Assembly (NCBI RefSeq): GCF_022985175.1
Contig: NC_066875.1
Location: forward strand, 14,496,670 to 14,560,669
Length of the DNA stretch: 64,000 bases
Source: Labeo rohita
Taxonomy: Eukaryota > Chordata > Actinopteri > Cypriniformes > Cyprinidae
Direction of reading: 5' to 3'
The notes under the pieces were generated by a model that saw only the letters and a list, made by a program, of their open reading frames with translations, was not told the origin of the DNA and ran no database searches. Shown here one piece after another: positions 47,914 through 58,760 of this stretch (the stretch's first letter is position 1; each line of letters starts with the position of its first letter). The position numbers and the translations under genes were made by a program.

Positions 47914-49008
47914 GTGGTGTGCAGTTTGATAATCCACAAACAGACCGCTCCCAACCTTACCATGCCTTTGTCCTTAAGTTCATCTCGACTTTTCCCCTTC
48001 TCCTTTATTTCCCTGATCCTCCCTGTCCTCCTCCTGTCTTTCTCCATCCCTTCTCAAGCTGACTCCCAAGATGTAGCCCAATCTACTTCCAACTGTTCTC
48101 AGAATGACGTGTGTTCAGAGGGGGTCCTTTTACCAGTGTGGAATCCCCAGAATCCCTCAGTTGGTGACAAAGTGGCCCGTGCCATTGTGTACCTAGTGGC
48201 ACTAGTCTACATGTTCTTAGGTATGTCAATCATTGCTGACCGTTTCATGACTGCCATCGAAGTTATAACTTCTCAAGAAAAGGAAATCACTACAAAGAGA
48301 CCTAATGGTGAAACGGTCACCACGACAGTTCGCATATGGAATGAGACTGTCTCCAATTTGACTCTCATGGCTCTGGGTTCCTCAGCCCCTGAGATTTTGC
48401 TTTCAGTCATTGAGGTTTGTGGGCATAATTTTGAGGCTGGTTCTCTTGGTCCCAGCACCATTGTGGGAAGTGCTGCTTTCAACATGTTTGTGATCATTGG
48501 TATCTGTGTCTACGTGGTACCTGAAGGTGAAAGAAGGAAGGTCAAACATCTTCGGGTCTTTTTTGTGACTGCAGCATGGAGCATGTTTGCCTACATCTGG
48601 CTCTATCTTATCCTCTCCGTGTTCTCACCTGGTGAGGTGGAAGTGTGGGAAGCAGTGCTGACATTCCTCTTCTTCCCTCTCTGCGTGGTCCAGGCCTGGA
48701 TTGCTGATCGACGATTGCTTTTTTACAAGTTTGCCCACAAACGGTACAGAACTGAAAAGGGCCGTGGAATTATTGTGTCTGAGGGTGGTGAGGAGCTTGG
48801 CAAGGAGGCGGGATTCACCAAGATGGACATGCTGGAAATTGATGGAATCACAACACATCTGGATGGAATGTTGGGAGTGGAAAGTGGGCTTGGTGGACGT
48901 GATCAAGAGGAGGAAGCCAGGAGAGAAATGGCCAGAACTCTGAAGGAGCTAAAGCAAAGACATCCTGACAAGGACATGGAGCAGCTCATAGAGATGGCCA
49001 ACTATCAG
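47914..49008 (+). CDS. slc8a first coding exon: signal peptide, first membrane domain, XIP (residues 1-349)
   Basis: Acceptor TGTTTTTCCTCAG, donor CAG|GTATAA. The coding part begins at ATG 47962 (context ACCTTACCATGC). The frame is also open back to 47914, but the preceding 16 codons have no ATG and the hydrophobic signal follows directly from this Met. Membrane helices are visible around residues 72-92, 130-152, 165-187, 199-221 and 228-248. Conserved blocks include RIWNETVSNLTLMALGSSAP and STIVGSAAFNMF. The exon ends at EEARREMARTLKELKQRHPD and EMANYQ. In mammalian SLC8A1-3 this exon continues uninterrupted through CBD1; here it stops at residue 349. Confidence 0.95.
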
Positions 49009-52000
49009 GTATAAAAAGAATTACATTTTTAATTTTTAATTTAATTATATAATAATTTAGAACATTAATATGAAATGTATTTTCTTAAATTGTATAAAAA
49101 TTATAGTTATAAATAATTCATTTCTTTAAATATTATTGGTTTTTAAATTTCTCTTGAATGAGTCAGATACTTACAGGGATAGTTCACCCAGAAATGAAAA
49201 TTCTGTCATTATATCTCACCCTCATGTCAAATTAAGATATTTTTGATGAAATCCGAGAGCTCTCTGACCCTGTATAGACAGCAAGGGTTCTACCATGGTC
49301 AAGCTGCAGAAACGTAGTGTAAGGATGTCATTAAAATAGTCCATGTGACATCAGTGGTGCAACCGTAATTTTATGAAACTGCAAGAATACTTTTTTGTGC
49401 AAAGAAAACAAAAATAACAACTTTATGCAACATTTTTTTTTTCTTCTGGGACAGTCCTCTACCTTTACGGAGAGTACCACGAGTACATGCGCATGGTTTT
49501 CTTCGCGGACAAACAGTATTCTCATGGCTTCAAAAAATTATGGTTGAACCACTGATGTCACATGGAATATTTTAATGACATCCATACTATGTTTCTGTGC
49601 CTTGACTGTGGTAGGACACTTGCTGTCTATGGAGGGTCAGAGAGCTCTCAGATTTCATAAAAAATATCTTAATATGTGTTCTGAAGATGAACAAGAATCT
49701 TACTTTGTAATGACATGAGGGTGAGTAATTAATGACAGAATTTTAATTTTTGGGTGAACTAACCCTTTTGATCAATTCAGACCTGTGGCCTGTTTTTCAT
49801 TTGTGACCTAGTAGTTGAGAACCACTGATCAAGGGAGTTTTCTGTGCAACATGGGACAGCATATTTAAAAGTTATTTTGTATCAGGAAATTAAATCAAAA
49901 CTCTCTTTGTTCTCATTGTCTTTTAAAGACTTATCTACAGACATGCTTTAGGTTTTCACAAAACATGCAAAAAAACATTTGCATAGCAACTCCATTCAAC
50001 TTTATAGACGCTACCTGAAGTTGTATGAAGTTCCATTTGTTGCAGACCAGTGCAATTAAAACTCCTTTGTGTATTTTTATTGAAGCAGGAAAGAGCGGAG
50101 CACAACCCTACACAACATTTTTTGACTTTCTTAGGTTGTGTAAATACATTTGGGGTTTAGAAAATGTCTTTCTTGCTTCTTCTTTTCACATCACACAAGT
50201 CTAGTACAAATATGTGGTATGCTTCAATAATATAGTGTATACTTTTTTCTTTATTTACCCCCAAAAGAATGTAAAGGGAAATGTGACAACATGCCCCATA
50301 AGTGGTGTAACGTGCACATTTAACAACCATATAACAGTTTAAATTTGTACCTGATATAATGGAAAAAGACAAGCTAAAATGTAAATAAAATAGTTTGACA
50401 ATAAACGAAACAAAACACAACTATACAAACAATGCTCTAAAAAAACAATTTTCAAAACAATGTGGGCAGATTTAGAAATACATTCAGACATTCAGAAAAT
50501 CAAAGAACTGACTCAACACACCCCTCCCTCCTTCCACACACAGCTCTCAGGACAGGAGACAAATAAATGAGCCAGTAAATTTCTTGATTACTTTTGTATT
50601 ATTCATGTGTTTATCGTAGTTTCTCAATAGAATTTATAATTTTTTTTTTAGGAATTACATTGCCAACGTCATGAAATAACATGTTATTATTATTATTAAT
50701 AGTGGCAGGCATGTTTTAACACAGTGTTACAGCATGCCTCACCTGCACAACTGGGATGTTAATCCAGCTAGAATTTTCTACTAGTCAGAACGGTAAAACC
50801 TGTTAAATAACAGATTGGAGATTAAAATAATAGCACATTTGTCTAATTTTAACCCCTTGCAGGATCTGTGAAAATGTGAATAATTGTAACAAAATAAGAG
50901 AGATCATACAAAATGCATGTTATTTTTTTATTTAGTACTGTCCTGAGTAAGATATTTTACATAAAAGATGTTTACATATAATGCACAAGACAAAAGAATT
51001 GCTGAAATTATTAAAATAACCCCATACAAAAGTTTGGGAACCCTTGGTTCTTAATACTGTGTGTGGTTACCTGGATGATCTACAATGTTTTTTTTGTTTT
51101 TTGTTTTTTTTTGTGATGTGTGGGTTCCCAAACTTGCATAAAATTGTATAGTGTTAATGTGGCAGCTTGTGTGTTAGTGGTTCTCTTTAAGTTTCATCAT
51201 GCTAGCACGTGTGGAAACTTTTAAAAATTGTTTCTTATATGTGTTCCAAATAACCCTGTGTTAAATTGGGCCCCTGTCTCCCCTGCTCTCCCAGTTTAGT
51301 ATGCAGAGACAAAAGTAAGCTATTTGTAGATTTCCCATAAAGTTTAAACACTGTTTCTGTGCTGCGTTGAACATTGTTTATGTTTGTTTGGGTATAGCAT
51401 ATGTGCATACACTTTAAAAATTAGATTTTAGCTAGTATATATCAAATGTCATGATTTTAACCCTCTGTGGTCTGAGGGTCCTGGGGCCCTGGAGAAGTTT
51501 TGACATGCCCTGACATTTGTGCTTTTTTCAGTATCTTAAAAACATATTAATGGCTAAAGTCTAATTACATTGTAATCAGCACAAACTGGGCTACAATAAT
51601 ATGTAAATGCTTTAGTTCAAAATGAAACCACTCCAGAACATGTTGTTGAAAGGTTGTACTAACATAATGTATATAAATAATGAGGTTGTACCTTTTATAC
51701 AAGGGGATTAAATTGGGATTTGTTGTTAATCTGTGGTTACAAAACTTACAAAATCTTATATCAATCGACAAACTGTAAAATATAACAAGTTGAGAGAGCC
51801 CTTTAAGTTTAATTAACATTAAAATACTGCTCAAAAACATTCTAGATGGTGGCAGTGTGCACAGCTACATCTGTATGCAGGATTTTTTAAATCAAATTTA
51901 AGACTTTTTCAGACCTTTAATAAGACCTGCAAAATTTAATATAAAAAATAAAAATTAACATCATATAAGCAGGGTAGGACAATGTCTATGGTAACATATT

Positions 52001-53963
52001 AAACTGTAAAATGACTGTAAAAACATGATTTACATATAGTTGAGATGTAGGTTGTCACAAAAGCTAAAAAATATATCTAAAATGTTAAACCTCACATTTC
52101 AGCCTTCAAACTATTTTTTAAGAGTAAAAAGTATAAATTATTATATTAATTTAAAACAGCCAAGTATATATAACTGCAGACCGAAGATCTCCAAATGGGA
52201 GCGGGACCTCCAAAATGGGCCGGGGTCTCGTCACGAAAAGACTTTTACCATTGGCTCTGGCTTCAGCCAATTGTTATTGACTTACGTTTCAAAATAAAAC
52301 TTTATAAATTAAACATTGTTCCTATTTGTTTTAAAATAAAGCCAAATACGCTACATAAATAAATATGCTCAGTAAGAGCAAAGCTCATGGCCAGTGGTCT
52401 CCGGACTGGAGTTAGAATCTCTGCTTAATGATATAAACGGGAATCCCCTGCGAGCCGTCACAGCGCAGTGGAAAGGTTTTACTCTATTGCTTTGTTTTAA
52501 GAAACATGTAATGTAAACTGTAATGGCTGTAAGCAAAGCAGCACTGCACTCATGAATACTACTTCATCAGATAAAGTTGAAATGCAATCGAAACTTTTTT
52601 GAAGACACACGGTTCCTTTCAGAGATACATATAAATCCACAGTAAGAATGAGTAAAGTTGTTTAAAACTATAGCCTATAATATTAAAAATGTATGAGGAA
52701 ATTCATCTGATGAGTTACCAGGGTAAGGCTCAGCCCCCGAAAAGCCCCGGCCCAATTTAACCCCTGGCTTTATACACAATAGTCAGCCAGCCAAATGAAG
52801 ACTGTAGCTTATTGCCGCTATGCTCTTTAAGTCAATAGTGTAAGTGTGGATGCACAACCACCTGTTTATCCAAACAGTGGAAGACAGGGGAATTGTTTGG
52901 GAAACCTGATTGACTGTGGTTCAGAATTTACATGTAGCAAATTTGAAATAGCTGTTTTACCGCTTGAGAAATCGATCTGCAACTGAACTGCAAATTAAAA
53001 ATAAAAATAACCTTCTCAACCTTAACTTTGCAGGTTCTAATACAGCAGCAGAAGAGCAGAGCTTTTTACCGCATTCAGGCGACAAGGATGATGATTGGTG
53101 CTGGGAACATCTTGAAGAAACACGCAGCGGATCAGGCCCGTAAAGTGGTCAGCAGTGGGGAACCTCGGGAGCAGGAGGATGACCCTTTTATTACAAGAAT
53201 AGACTTTGAACCTGCCCTATACCAGTGCTTTGAGAACTGTGGATCCTTAAAACTTACTGTGCAAAGGCATGGAGGAGATGCTGGGTGTACTGTTAAGGTG
53301 AGGTTAAAGTAAAACGCTCATTAGTTTATTCATTTTATAAGGGAATAGGATATTTCTAAACTTATTGTCTGATCTTGATTATTAACTTATGAGAAATATG
53401 GGACAGATTTTTGTCTGTATATTCAGTGAGAACGAAGATCTTTAATCTTTCTAAATGTTTATTCATGCACAACTCCAGGTGGACTACCGCACAGAAGATG
53501 GCACAGCCAATGCTGGTTCTGACTATGAATTTGCTGAGGGCACGCTCATCTTCAAACCTGGCGAAAACATTAAAGAGATCACTGTCGGCATTATTGATGA
53601 TGACATCTTTGAGGAAGATGAATACTTCTATGTCCGCCTGAACAATCCCCGTATAGTCGGGTGGGGTGATGGACATCCTATTACTTTGGAGACGGGAACA
53701 CCTGCTCCAAGCGCAGCCCTTGGCGAGGCCCACACAGCGACCGTGACGATCTACGATGATGACCACGCAGGAATTTTCACATTCGAAAGCGAATCGGTGC
53801 GAGTTAGTGAAAGTATCGGCATCATGCAGGTTAAGGTCCTGAGGACATCAGGAGCACGTGGTCTGGTGGCGGTGCCGTACCATACAGTGGATGCAACAGC
53901 TCGCGGAGGGGAAGACTTTGAGGAAGTATCTGGAAAACTGGAGTTTCAGAATGACGAGACAAT
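47962..53963 (+). CDS. SLC8-family Na+/Ca2+ exchanger, N-terminal part (three coding exons, 598 aa plus a split codon; slc8a4-like)
   Basis: Plasma-membrane antiporter exchanging about three Na+ for one Ca2+. Exons: 47962-49008 (in a longer exon starting 47914), 53034-53297 and 53479-53963, all GT-AG and in phase. Residues 1-33 look like a signal peptide with cleavage near SQA/D. An N-glycosylation sequon NCS is at 44-46. The alpha-1 ion-binding repeat includes ALGSSAPE (137-144) and GSAAFN (169-174). The XIP autoinhibitory segment starts RRLLFYK at 250. CBD1 keeps its expected Ca2+ ligands: E408, D444, D477-D479, E482 and D530-D532. CBD2 begins at HAGIFTFE. The remainder (alternative exons, rest of CBD2, alpha-2 domain) is beyond the window. 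The sequence mixes NCX1-like and NCX3-like residues and fits neither; NCX4 is my best guess, from recall. Confidence 0.9.
49175..49770. mobile_element. Inverted-repeat MITE (GGGATAGTTCACCC family)
   Basis: Left GGGATAGTTCACCCAGAAAT and TTCTGTCATTATATCTCACC; right GGGTGAGTAATTAATGACAG and TTTTGGGTGAACTAACCC. The arms mirror each other over nearly the whole 595 bp, with GAAATCCGAGAGCTCTCTGA as part of the inner arm. Confidence 0.92.
50880..51155. mobile_element. Truncated single-arm copy of the foldback element
   Basis: Shares ATCATACAAAATGCATGTTA, TTAGTACTGTCCTGAGTAAG and TTCTTAATACTGTGTGTGGT with the left arm of 33556-34692, ending in GGGTTCCCAAACTTGCATAA. The second arm is absent apart from this tip. 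Confidence 0.85.
53034..53297 (+). CDS. slc8a second coding exon: cytosolic linker and start of CBD1 (residues 350-437)
   Basis: Acceptor CTTAACTTTGCAG, donor AAG|GTGAGG; 88 codons, phase 0 at both ends, so skipping it would keep frame. It encodes VLIQQQKSRAFYRIQATRMM, IGAGNILKKHAADQARK and CFENCGSLKLTV. QQQKSRAFYRIQATR is essentially invariant in the family. FEPALYQC carries the first CBD1 Ca2+ ligand, E408. Confidence 0.95.
53479..53963 (+). CDS. slc8a third coding exon: CBD1 core and start of CBD2 (residues 438-599 partial)
   Basis: Acceptor CACAACTCCAG, donor AT|GTAAGT after EFQNDET, exactly where mammalian exon 2 ends before the mutually exclusive exons A and B. It encodes VDYRTEDGTANAGSDYEFAE, IIDDDIFEEDEYF and TVTIYDDDHAGIFTFE, the Ca2+-binding loops of the Calx-beta fold, then VSESIGIMQVKVLRTSGARG. 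The variable CBD1 segment, about residues 495-520, is Gly/Pro-rich and unlike NCX1-3 as I recall them. The CBD2 loop reads ARGGEDFEE, one Gly shorter than the GGGEDFED of NCX1. Confidence 0.95.
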
Positions 53964-54260
53964 GTAAGTGTTTTCTGTCAGTTAATGTGTTTGTGTGTAT
54001 CTGTGTGGTACTGCCTTTATGTAGCTTTTTCTGTCCAAGGATTGTCCTGCTTGAGTGAACCTTCACAGTGAAAATGCTTTTAGACCTGCAGTGAAGTTAT
54101 TAGATTGTCTGTGTTTGGATTTCTCAGGCATGTCAGGCAGCTTATTTCACGGCTACAAGAATTTATTTTGAAAGGACACAATGTCACAAAAATGTGAATA
54201 CACTGTGATTTTGTTCATCAAATACATCTTAGTGACCTGATGTGAAGAACATTTCATGTA

Positions 54261-55396
54261 CAGCTGAGATCAAAAGTTTACATACACCTTGCAGAATCTG
54301 CACAATGTGAATTATTTTACCAAAATAAGAGGGATCATTTTTTAATTTAGTACTGACCTAAATAATTATTTTTACATAAAAGACATTTATGTATAGTCCA
54401 CAAGAGAAAATAATAGCTGAATTTATAAAAATGACCCCGTTCGAAAGTTTACATACGCTTGATTCTTAATACTGTGTTGTTTTTGTGTTGTCAACATAGC
54501 TGTGTTTTTTTGTTTAGTTCTAGCTGTTCATGAATACCTTGTTTGTCCTGAACAGTTAAACTGCCTGCTGTTTTTCAGAAAAATCCTTCAGGTCCCACAA
54601 ATTATTTGGTTTTCAGCATTTTTGTGAGTTTGAACCCTTTCCAACAGTGACTGTATGATTTTGATACATTCTTTTACACTGAGTACAACTGAGGTACTCA
54701 TTATGCAACTATTGCAGAAGGTTCAAATGCTCACTGATGATCCAAAAGGGAAGAAACAGTGCATTAGGAGCCAGGGGTGTAAAATTTTAAACAGAATGTC
54801 TTATTTTGCCTAAATATCATATTTTAGCCCTTTAGAATCTACAGAATATACTCACATGTTTCTCAGAAGATAAAATAGTTATAATTAAAAAATAAAAATA
54901 AAAAATCACCCCCAGTTCTTAATGCATTGTGTTTCCTTTTGGAGCATCAGTGAGCATTTGAACCTTCTTTAATAGTTGCATATGAGTCCCTTAGTTGTCT
55001 TCAGTGTGAAAGAATGGATCAAGAATTTGTGGGACCTGAAGGATTTTTTTGAAGAACAGCGGGCAGTTTAACTGTTCAGGACAAACAAGGGACTTGTGCA
55101 CAACTATCACTAAAAAAAAAAAAAAAACTGCTGTGGGTCATTCAGGTAACAACACAGTATTAAGAATCAAGTGTATGTAAACTTTTGAACAGGGTAATTT
55201 TTAATAAATTCAATTATTATTTTCTCTTTTGGATTATATGTATATGTCTTATATGTAAAATATCTTATTCAGGTCGGTACTAAATAAAAAAAAAATAAAA
55301 AAAAAACATGCATTTTGTATGTTTCCTCTTATTTTGGTAAAATAATTAACATATTCCAGATTCTGAAATGTGTATGTAAACTTTTGACCTCAACTG
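54261..55396. mobile_element. Full-length foldback element with TA target duplication
   Basis: 1136 bp. Left CAGCTGAGATCAAAAGTTTA and right GTAAACTTTTGACCTCAACT-G are inverted and flanked by TA on both sides, as in Tc1/mariner elements. The arms remain mirrored inward (ACCAAAATAAGAGGGATCAT; CTGTTCATGAATACC). No transposase is present. The end sequence resembles the AGTTTACATAC ends of salmonid/cyprinid Tc1 elements. Confidence 0.92.
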
Positions 55397-57063
55397 TATT
55401 TCTTGCCATATGGAGAAAATTAATATGATGGATATCTTACCATAATCAAATTTTAATTTTAGTTTTTATTTTTAGGTAAAGACAAGCAAGTTAAGACAGA
55501 TGTTATCTTAAATATACGGATTGTATTTCTTGATCCTGTTTCACACATACTGCATCTTGTCACATGAGTTGCGCCAATACTGATGGGTTACAGCGTTGTA
55601 CTGTAAACCTTTTTTACAGTTATATTTATGCGCAGCAGTCACAGTATGTATAAAAAGGCCTTTGGTAATGATTGTGTGTAGTATAATACTGAAGAAGTCA
55701 AATTCTTATTTGTAGTGTATTAGGGATATATACCGTGGGTCTGGCATTTTGATATGCCTCAGGCTTATGAGGTGTATACTGTATAAAATAGTGGGTGGAC
55801 AGGAATTTAAAGTGCTTAGGTAATGGTTGTGAAAGTTTACAACTAACAAAATGGTTGTGCTGTGTCCTTGTAAAGTGACCTCTTTCTGTGGGTCCATTTA
55901 ACCTCAAGTTAATGCTGTTAAATGACTTCAGGCTGTGTATGATGGTTGACTTCATATTGAGAAAGCTTGGGATAATGTGTATTGCGGTTTCAACTGTGTC
56001 TGTGTTTAACTGTTGTGTCATTCATGCCACAGGTAACAGCAGTAGTTGTCAGCTGAAGCTAATATAATGTTGATATCAGTTAAGAGTATAAGCTGGTTTA
56101 TTCTTGGTCTCTGAAGCCAGAAACTGATAGTCCCTCAGTCCCAGAAGCAAAAGTAAAAAAATAACATTTTCTGAGAAAGATGGGGAACAAATTTTATTAT
56201 TTACGAATCAGCCATTGAAAAGAAATATGGAGTTGTGCTTATAGTCCTGGTTTGAATTCAGAGAGATCAGCTATGAGGAGAGGACAAAGCGAATGGCTTA
56301 TATCATTTTTGTTACAGTTGGTCTCTGTTGATTTACTATCCAATAATGCTTCACAACAGAGGCACACAGCAAGCAGACCTACAACAAAAAGAATCAGAAA
56401 ACACTGCCAAAAAATGAAATACATACACACACAGAGCAGACTCACACTCACACATCGTGTCTGTGATGGACAGAGGAGTGCTGGAGATAATCAGCAATAT
56501 TCTCTATTTCAGCATTGATACACTCACTTCTTGCTGTATCTTTGCTTCCATGGCACCTGTGTCTGTCTCTCTCTGTCTTTCTTTTAGCCCACAGTCTTCC
56601 CTCCCTTTTCTCCTTTTCAATTCACCTCACTCTTACTCTTGTTCCTCCTGGAAAAACCAGGTCATACCAGCTTAACCCCTCATAAAAGTAATTATAATAA
56701 TTTCAAAAATAACCTCTTATTTTACTATTCAATTTTAATGTTTGTGTGACTTATCAAAACCCAGCAGACAGACATTAGAAGCTTTATCTCTCTATTTAAC
56801 CACAAAGTAAGCAGTGCTTTTGAGCAAAAACACAAAGTAGAATTCAGTAAAAGAAATGAAAATAGCCAACTGAGGAGTGTACTGCTGTAGTATGTGCATC
56901 ATTCAGAGAATCTGAGGATATTACCATTCATTGCATTATGTAATGGTCGTAATGTAATAATGTAAAAATAATGTAACATTCCTAAAGGAAAATGGTTTAA
57001 GTGTGCCATCAAGTTCACATTAAGATGCTATATTTATATTAGGATGTCACATATTAAGATATT

Positions 57064-57200
57064 AAAGGGATAGCGCACCAAATAAATAAATAAAACATAT
57101 AAATAAATTCATGAACATTTTATCTTTGTCCCTCGAATGAAAATCTGTTCACTCAAAACTTGAGGGAATTGTCATTTTTTGGGTTGAACTAACACTTTAA
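57064..57200. mobile_element. Short GGGATAG..GAACTAACAC MITE
   Basis: Left TAAAGGGATAGCGCACC and right TTTTGGGTTGAACTAACACT-TTAA form degenerate inverted ends of the GGGATAGTTCACCC family with TTAA-like flanks. Confidence 0.65.
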
Positions 57201-58491
57201 GAATGTTTTACAAGATGTTAATGGCTAGAACAAAACATGAGGGGTTTTAGGACATGGAAGCTGGTTTATATGCTGGTGCAAGATCTACCAGTCTTAACTA
57301 ACTTTAGTCAGATGGTCTTCTATGGTGAAACCAAATTCAGCAATTAGTAGTCCTACTGATGAACTACCAAATGGCCATAGGGTTTCACTCTCTCCCCTTT
57401 TTTATTATGTGTTTCATGGAAAGATGAACTCTTAGAAAGCAAAATACTAATTTATTGCCTTTATTGCTGTTATTCAATCTTAACCTCTTCAGTTTACTCC
57501 CCATTCTCAGTTCTGTCTTCCAGCCTTCAATTTATCTATCATCATACACTTAATCAGCCTCTTTGAATGTATCACATTTCATGCTTTGTGTATAGCTCCA
57601 CTCCAGCCTAATGAAAAATGTAAATATGTGTAAGTGTCTGCATGTGTGTGTGTGATAAGGAAAGGTTCAGGTAGGTTAATATTTGTATAGCCCTGGTGAA
57701 ACTTTGCAGAGACCTGAACTTGACATCGACATAGAGACCAGTGCACAAGTGAAGAGGTGGTAAGACATGATAAATGAAATACAGAGAGGGGTCAGCACTG
57801 GGCAATGAAGACATGGATGAGATGAAGACAGACAAGGTGGTCTGGGGGATTAGTTTGTGTGTGTCTGAATGTGTCTTTGCCTGTTACCTTCATGCTACGA
57901 TATACTGAGGGCTGTGCCTTGATGTCATTCCATCACTTTCACACTGATTTATTGCTCATATTTCATGAAGAATTTATGAGGTGCAGAGAAGCGCTCTCAC
58001 ATATTTGTGCTCACATATGAACTGTCTCGCCAACCTGTCTCTTTGTATTCCTATCATTTTACGCTCAATCTGTCTTTTTAATACGATTTTATTTTGCTGT
58101 GATTGCACACTTTCCTTATTTCGTGTGCCAGATTTAATTCTGTCTTTTAATTTATTAGTTTTAAATACTTATTCAAGCCTTTTATTTTCCCTGTCATACC
58201 AAATGTTCTTTCTTGCCTCTCTCTTGTGACGTGGGGTTCTGCGTTAGGCCTTTCCCTAGGCTGTGACCCAGAATCTTCTGTGGGTACTAGATATGTGTTC
58301 CAAGTGGACCACAGCGTGAAATCTGTGTGCAAAGTAAAAGTAGATCACTAACCCATTAGCACTGTTTCTGGATAGACAGATTTCTCAAAGATTGCTCAAA
58401 ATCAGGTTTCTTCCAATACAGTAAACTCAGAACACAAAAAGCAAATTGGATATAATCTAAGAGATAAAATGATACAATGTATTTTAAAGGG

Positions 58492-58760
58492 ATAGTTCAC
58501 TTAGAAATGGAAATTATGTCATGTTTACTCACTGTCATGTTGTGCCAAACCTGTATGACTTTCCAAAACACAAAAGGAGATGTTTGGCAGGATGTTCACA
58601 TTGCTGTTTTAAACACAATTATGTAATGTATAAAATGGTGCAGTGTTGACCAGGGCTTGTCAAACTGAAAAGTCCATTTGACTTGTGCACCATATTCCAA
58701 GTAGTTTAAAGTCATATGGTAGCTTTGTGTGAGGGAAAAAACATTTTAGCTTCTATTTAG
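58492..58760. mobile_element. Partial GGGATAGTTCAC-family MITE
   Basis: Left arm AAGGGATAGTTCACTTAGAA then CATGTTGTGCCAAACCTGTA and TGACTTTCC. No clear nearby right arm; a possible right end, TTTTTGGCTGAACTATCTCT, occurs near 59709-59730. Confidence 0.65.

Larger units (their letters stand above)
49009..53033 (+). other. slc8a intron between first and second coding exons
   Basis: A 4.0 kb AT-rich intron. It contains an inverted-repeat element at 49175-49770 and a truncated copy of the foldback element at 50880-51155. The block near 51.46-51.5 kb beginning ACCCTCTGTGGTCTGAGG looks like another dispersed cyprinid repeat. No further exon is supported. Confidence 0.8.

Noticed and set aside
47884..47961. 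Upstream extension of the exchanger reading frame
   Set aside because: The frame is open but begins with GTG inside the intron, and the acceptor at 47911-47913 interrupts it. No ATG lies between 47914 and 47961, and the signal peptide follows the ATG at 47962.
53362..53766. 134-codon minus-strand frame opposite the CBD1 exon
   Set aside because: Antisense to a conserved exchanger exon and without recognisable motifs.
55698..56021. 107-codon minus-strand frame in the slc8a intron
   Set aside because: No domain, no splice context and AT-rich codon use; likely chance.
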